A stretch of 64,000 bases of DNA, taken from Apus apus. Taxonomy: Eukaryota; Chordata; Aves; Apodiformes; Apodidae. A program made the translations under genes and the position numbers. The stretch covers positions 2,321,659-2,385,658 of the forward strand of contig NC_067283.1 of NCBI RefSeq assembly GCF_020740795.1, read 5' to 3'. The notes under the pieces are model-generated. The model did not search any database, had not been told where the DNA came from, and was given only the letters and a program-made list of their open reading frames with translations. Below, piece by piece: positions 61,941-64,000 of the stretch (position 1 is the first letter of the stretch; each line of letters opens with the position of its first letter).

Positions 61941-64000
61941 CTGTGATTGGGTGTCTGTGATGGCATCGGCTGATGACAGTGGGCAAAATAAAGGAAAGAA
62001 TTTTGCATTCATAGGAAGGAGAGAATTGAATAACCAACTCTGAATTTGTGAACAGTTTGGAGACACAAGCCAGAGTTTTAAAACTCTCTCCAGCACACCA
62101 TCAAGAGCACAGTAGCACTTGTTTAACAGTCTAACCTGAGGTGTACAGAAATCTATCAGGGGTACATGGAAAGGACAGCTGTGGCTAAAGCGATTTCCAA
62201 GCTCAGTCTTTCTGTCACATGTCCATTCAGCCTGCCAAGCAACTTGGGTTGGCTGTCTGCTTGTTTGAATCATTTGGACCACTCTTAGCTGCCTCCATAG
62301 GGTGCCAAACCATTGAGAAGGAGTAACTGGACACATGTGCAAAAGCCATTAAGTTACTTCAAGGCAGGAAGTTACCTCCTGCCAGCTGAACGACCATTAC
62401 TGGTTATGTACTTTTTGTCACCCCACTCCATGAAGATACTTTATGTTAACATGATCACCTGACCTTAGAGGGAGATGATGAGGTTGCTTGTGCCTGGTTG
62501 CCTGCCTCAACAGGCAGTAGGTCAGTAATCTAAATAGCCTCTTACTTAATAGCCCATCACCTGCTGTTTTAATAAGACCTTTTCTGCCACAAGTTTTGTC
62601 TACTCCAAAGTTAGGGTTTAGTTCATGGTTTCTTATTATTTTTTCTTTGTTTTAAACATCTTGAGCACTTGGACATCAAGTGGCTGCTGCTTGATTTCTT
62701 GATTTCTAGCCTTTCTCCTCATTCGCATGAAAAAGCATCTGTGAACCATCCCACAACTGTGGTCCAGAGAAGCATCATCTCATTGCACACACCTATGTGT
62801 GAGTGGATTATGTTGTTTCTCAGAGGCTTTGTAAACCAAATCCACCCATGTCTGAGTCATTAGTAGTTTGTAAGATGAACAGTAGCAGGTTTTGGTTATT
62901 TAAAGCTCATCTGATGTGAACTTTAGGTACTATATATTTCTAGGGAGCCACTGTGAAGAAATATACAAGCAAGACAACATGTAGCCTGGGATAATGACCT
63001 TTTATTCTCATTGTCATTGTTTAGCCAGACTAAATTTGGCCACATCCTCCCTATTATGAGTTTCAGCCAATGACTCGGTGAGAGTAACTTTGCAATCACA
63101 TCGTGACAGTGACATTCTGCAAAGGTATCATGACTTCTCTGGCAAAGTATCAGTTGACTAACGCTATCCCATGAAAAGCTGATGGAATCCATCAACCTCC
63201 TGAGCTTAACATTGGTCTACTCAAACTATTGGCACAGAGCAACTGGCCCAAACTGGAGCACTCTGTAATTGTCCTGAATCAGACCATACTTTGTGGGCTG
63301 TTTCACTGGAAGCATAGAAGATCCAAAAGGGAGAGCAGGAGTCCAGGGGTTTTGGCCTTGCTGTAGACAAGTCACTCCATCTTCATGCAAAATGGGCACA
63401 AATACTGTTCTCCAGCTCATGGCAACACTACAAGGACAACTACATTTAAACTTCTGAGGCACTACATTGGCTGTGATTGGGGGGCAGCTCAAGGACTTAA
63501 AATGCACAGATCTCAGAGTTCACTTGGCAAGGATGGACCATGCTGGGCTTGTTAAGGACCTGTTGGCTTTGCTTTCTGCAGCCATAATTAGTGCAGAGAG
63601 AAAAGGAGAGTACTTGCTCCTATGAAGGCTGGGAGCATCGCTTCCCCTGAAAGCCTGGGGGCTTTCAAAGGGAGAGAAGACTGCAATGAGACCAAACAGA
63701 TGAAGGTCTCCACCTCTCAACCAATTAGTGGGGATCATTTCACCTCTCCTAAAGCATATTGTGACCTCAGGCTGGAAAAACACCATCCTTCTCATGTAGG
63801 CAACACGCTTGCCACTGTACTAGGGCTTATGGTCTTTTGAGGCTTACATTAGCCACATGAGCAGGCTGGCTCCAGGACCCAAGGTCAAGAGTAGAGGTCA
63901 AGAGTAGTGTTGAAGGAGGCACAGAGGCTCCCACAATCACTTACTTTAGGCCTTTTTCAACAGATGGGAAGAAAGAAGTGCACATTTCAAGTATAATTTA
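61941..64000. other. Unique non-coding sequence to the window edge
   Basis: About 2.1 kb with no recognised dispersed repeat or gene. A 13-bp direct duplication AGGTCAAGAGTAG occupies 63882-63907. Open frames at 61851-62342, 63226-63507 and 63520-63795 on the - strand give no recognisable domain. Confidence 0.56.
63882..63907. repeat. 13-bp direct tandem duplication
   Basis: Two identical adjacent copies of AGGTCAAGAGTAG (63882-63894 and 63895-63907). Confidence 0.92.

Noticed and set aside
61851..62342. 163-codon - strand open frame
   Set aside because: Its C-terminal end runs into an antisense CR1 copy, the rest has no recognisable domain, and no splice or promoter context supports it.

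Overview
The window looks like non-coding DNA from a bird nuclear genome. The case rests on repeats: at least eighteen pieces of the CR1 LINE, mostly 5'-truncated, many ending in the characteristic 3' octamer ATTCTATG, in several subfamilies and in both orientations. Between them lies sparse, moderately AT-rich single-copy sequence, with no SINE, DNA transposon or endogenous retrovirus that I could recognise by eye. CR1 also occurs in crocodilians and turtles, so bird is the best reading rather than a certainty. Species cannot be told from this sequence.

No protein-coding gene, tRNA, rRNA or CRISPR array could be supported. The open reading frames present are short (nearly all under 140 codons). 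The longer ones are a microsatellite read through in two strands (162 and 186 codons), antisense or sense readings of CR1, or unrecognised peptides without support. The window is therefore best described as intergenic or intronic. I cannot exclude small exons or non-coding transcripts.

Layout. CR1 pieces on the + strand lie at about 1.6, 5.8-6.4, 13.1, 16.2-16.8, 29.6-29.9, 36.3-36.9, 40.4-40.8, 49.2-49.5, 54.5, 57.3 and 60.9-61.4 kb. CR1 pieces on the - strand lie at about 7.2-7.5, 10.2-10.4, 20.9-21.2, 24.0-24.3, 27.0-27.6, 32.5-33.1 and 61.8-61.9 kb. Two pieces carry recognisable reverse transcriptase sequence: 13072-13173 (palm motif A) and the 5' part of the copy at 32470-33104 (finger region). 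The most striking simple repeat is at 25521-25881, an unbroken 361-nt purine tract of thirteen GGGA units followed by 75 perfect GGAA units. Smaller features are an (AT)n tract at 47.6 kb, a 16-bp minisatellite at 39.5 kb, a 67-bp tandem duplication at 4.0 kb, perfect short inverted repeats at 17.1 and 58.2 kb, and several homopolymer tracts.

There is no gene set here that works together. Anything functional would be regulatory or structural, and the sequence alone does not show it. I found no evidence for an undescribed biological system. The items most worth a second look are the long polypurine microsatellite, the internally deleted CR1 and the orphan reverse transcriptase fragment.
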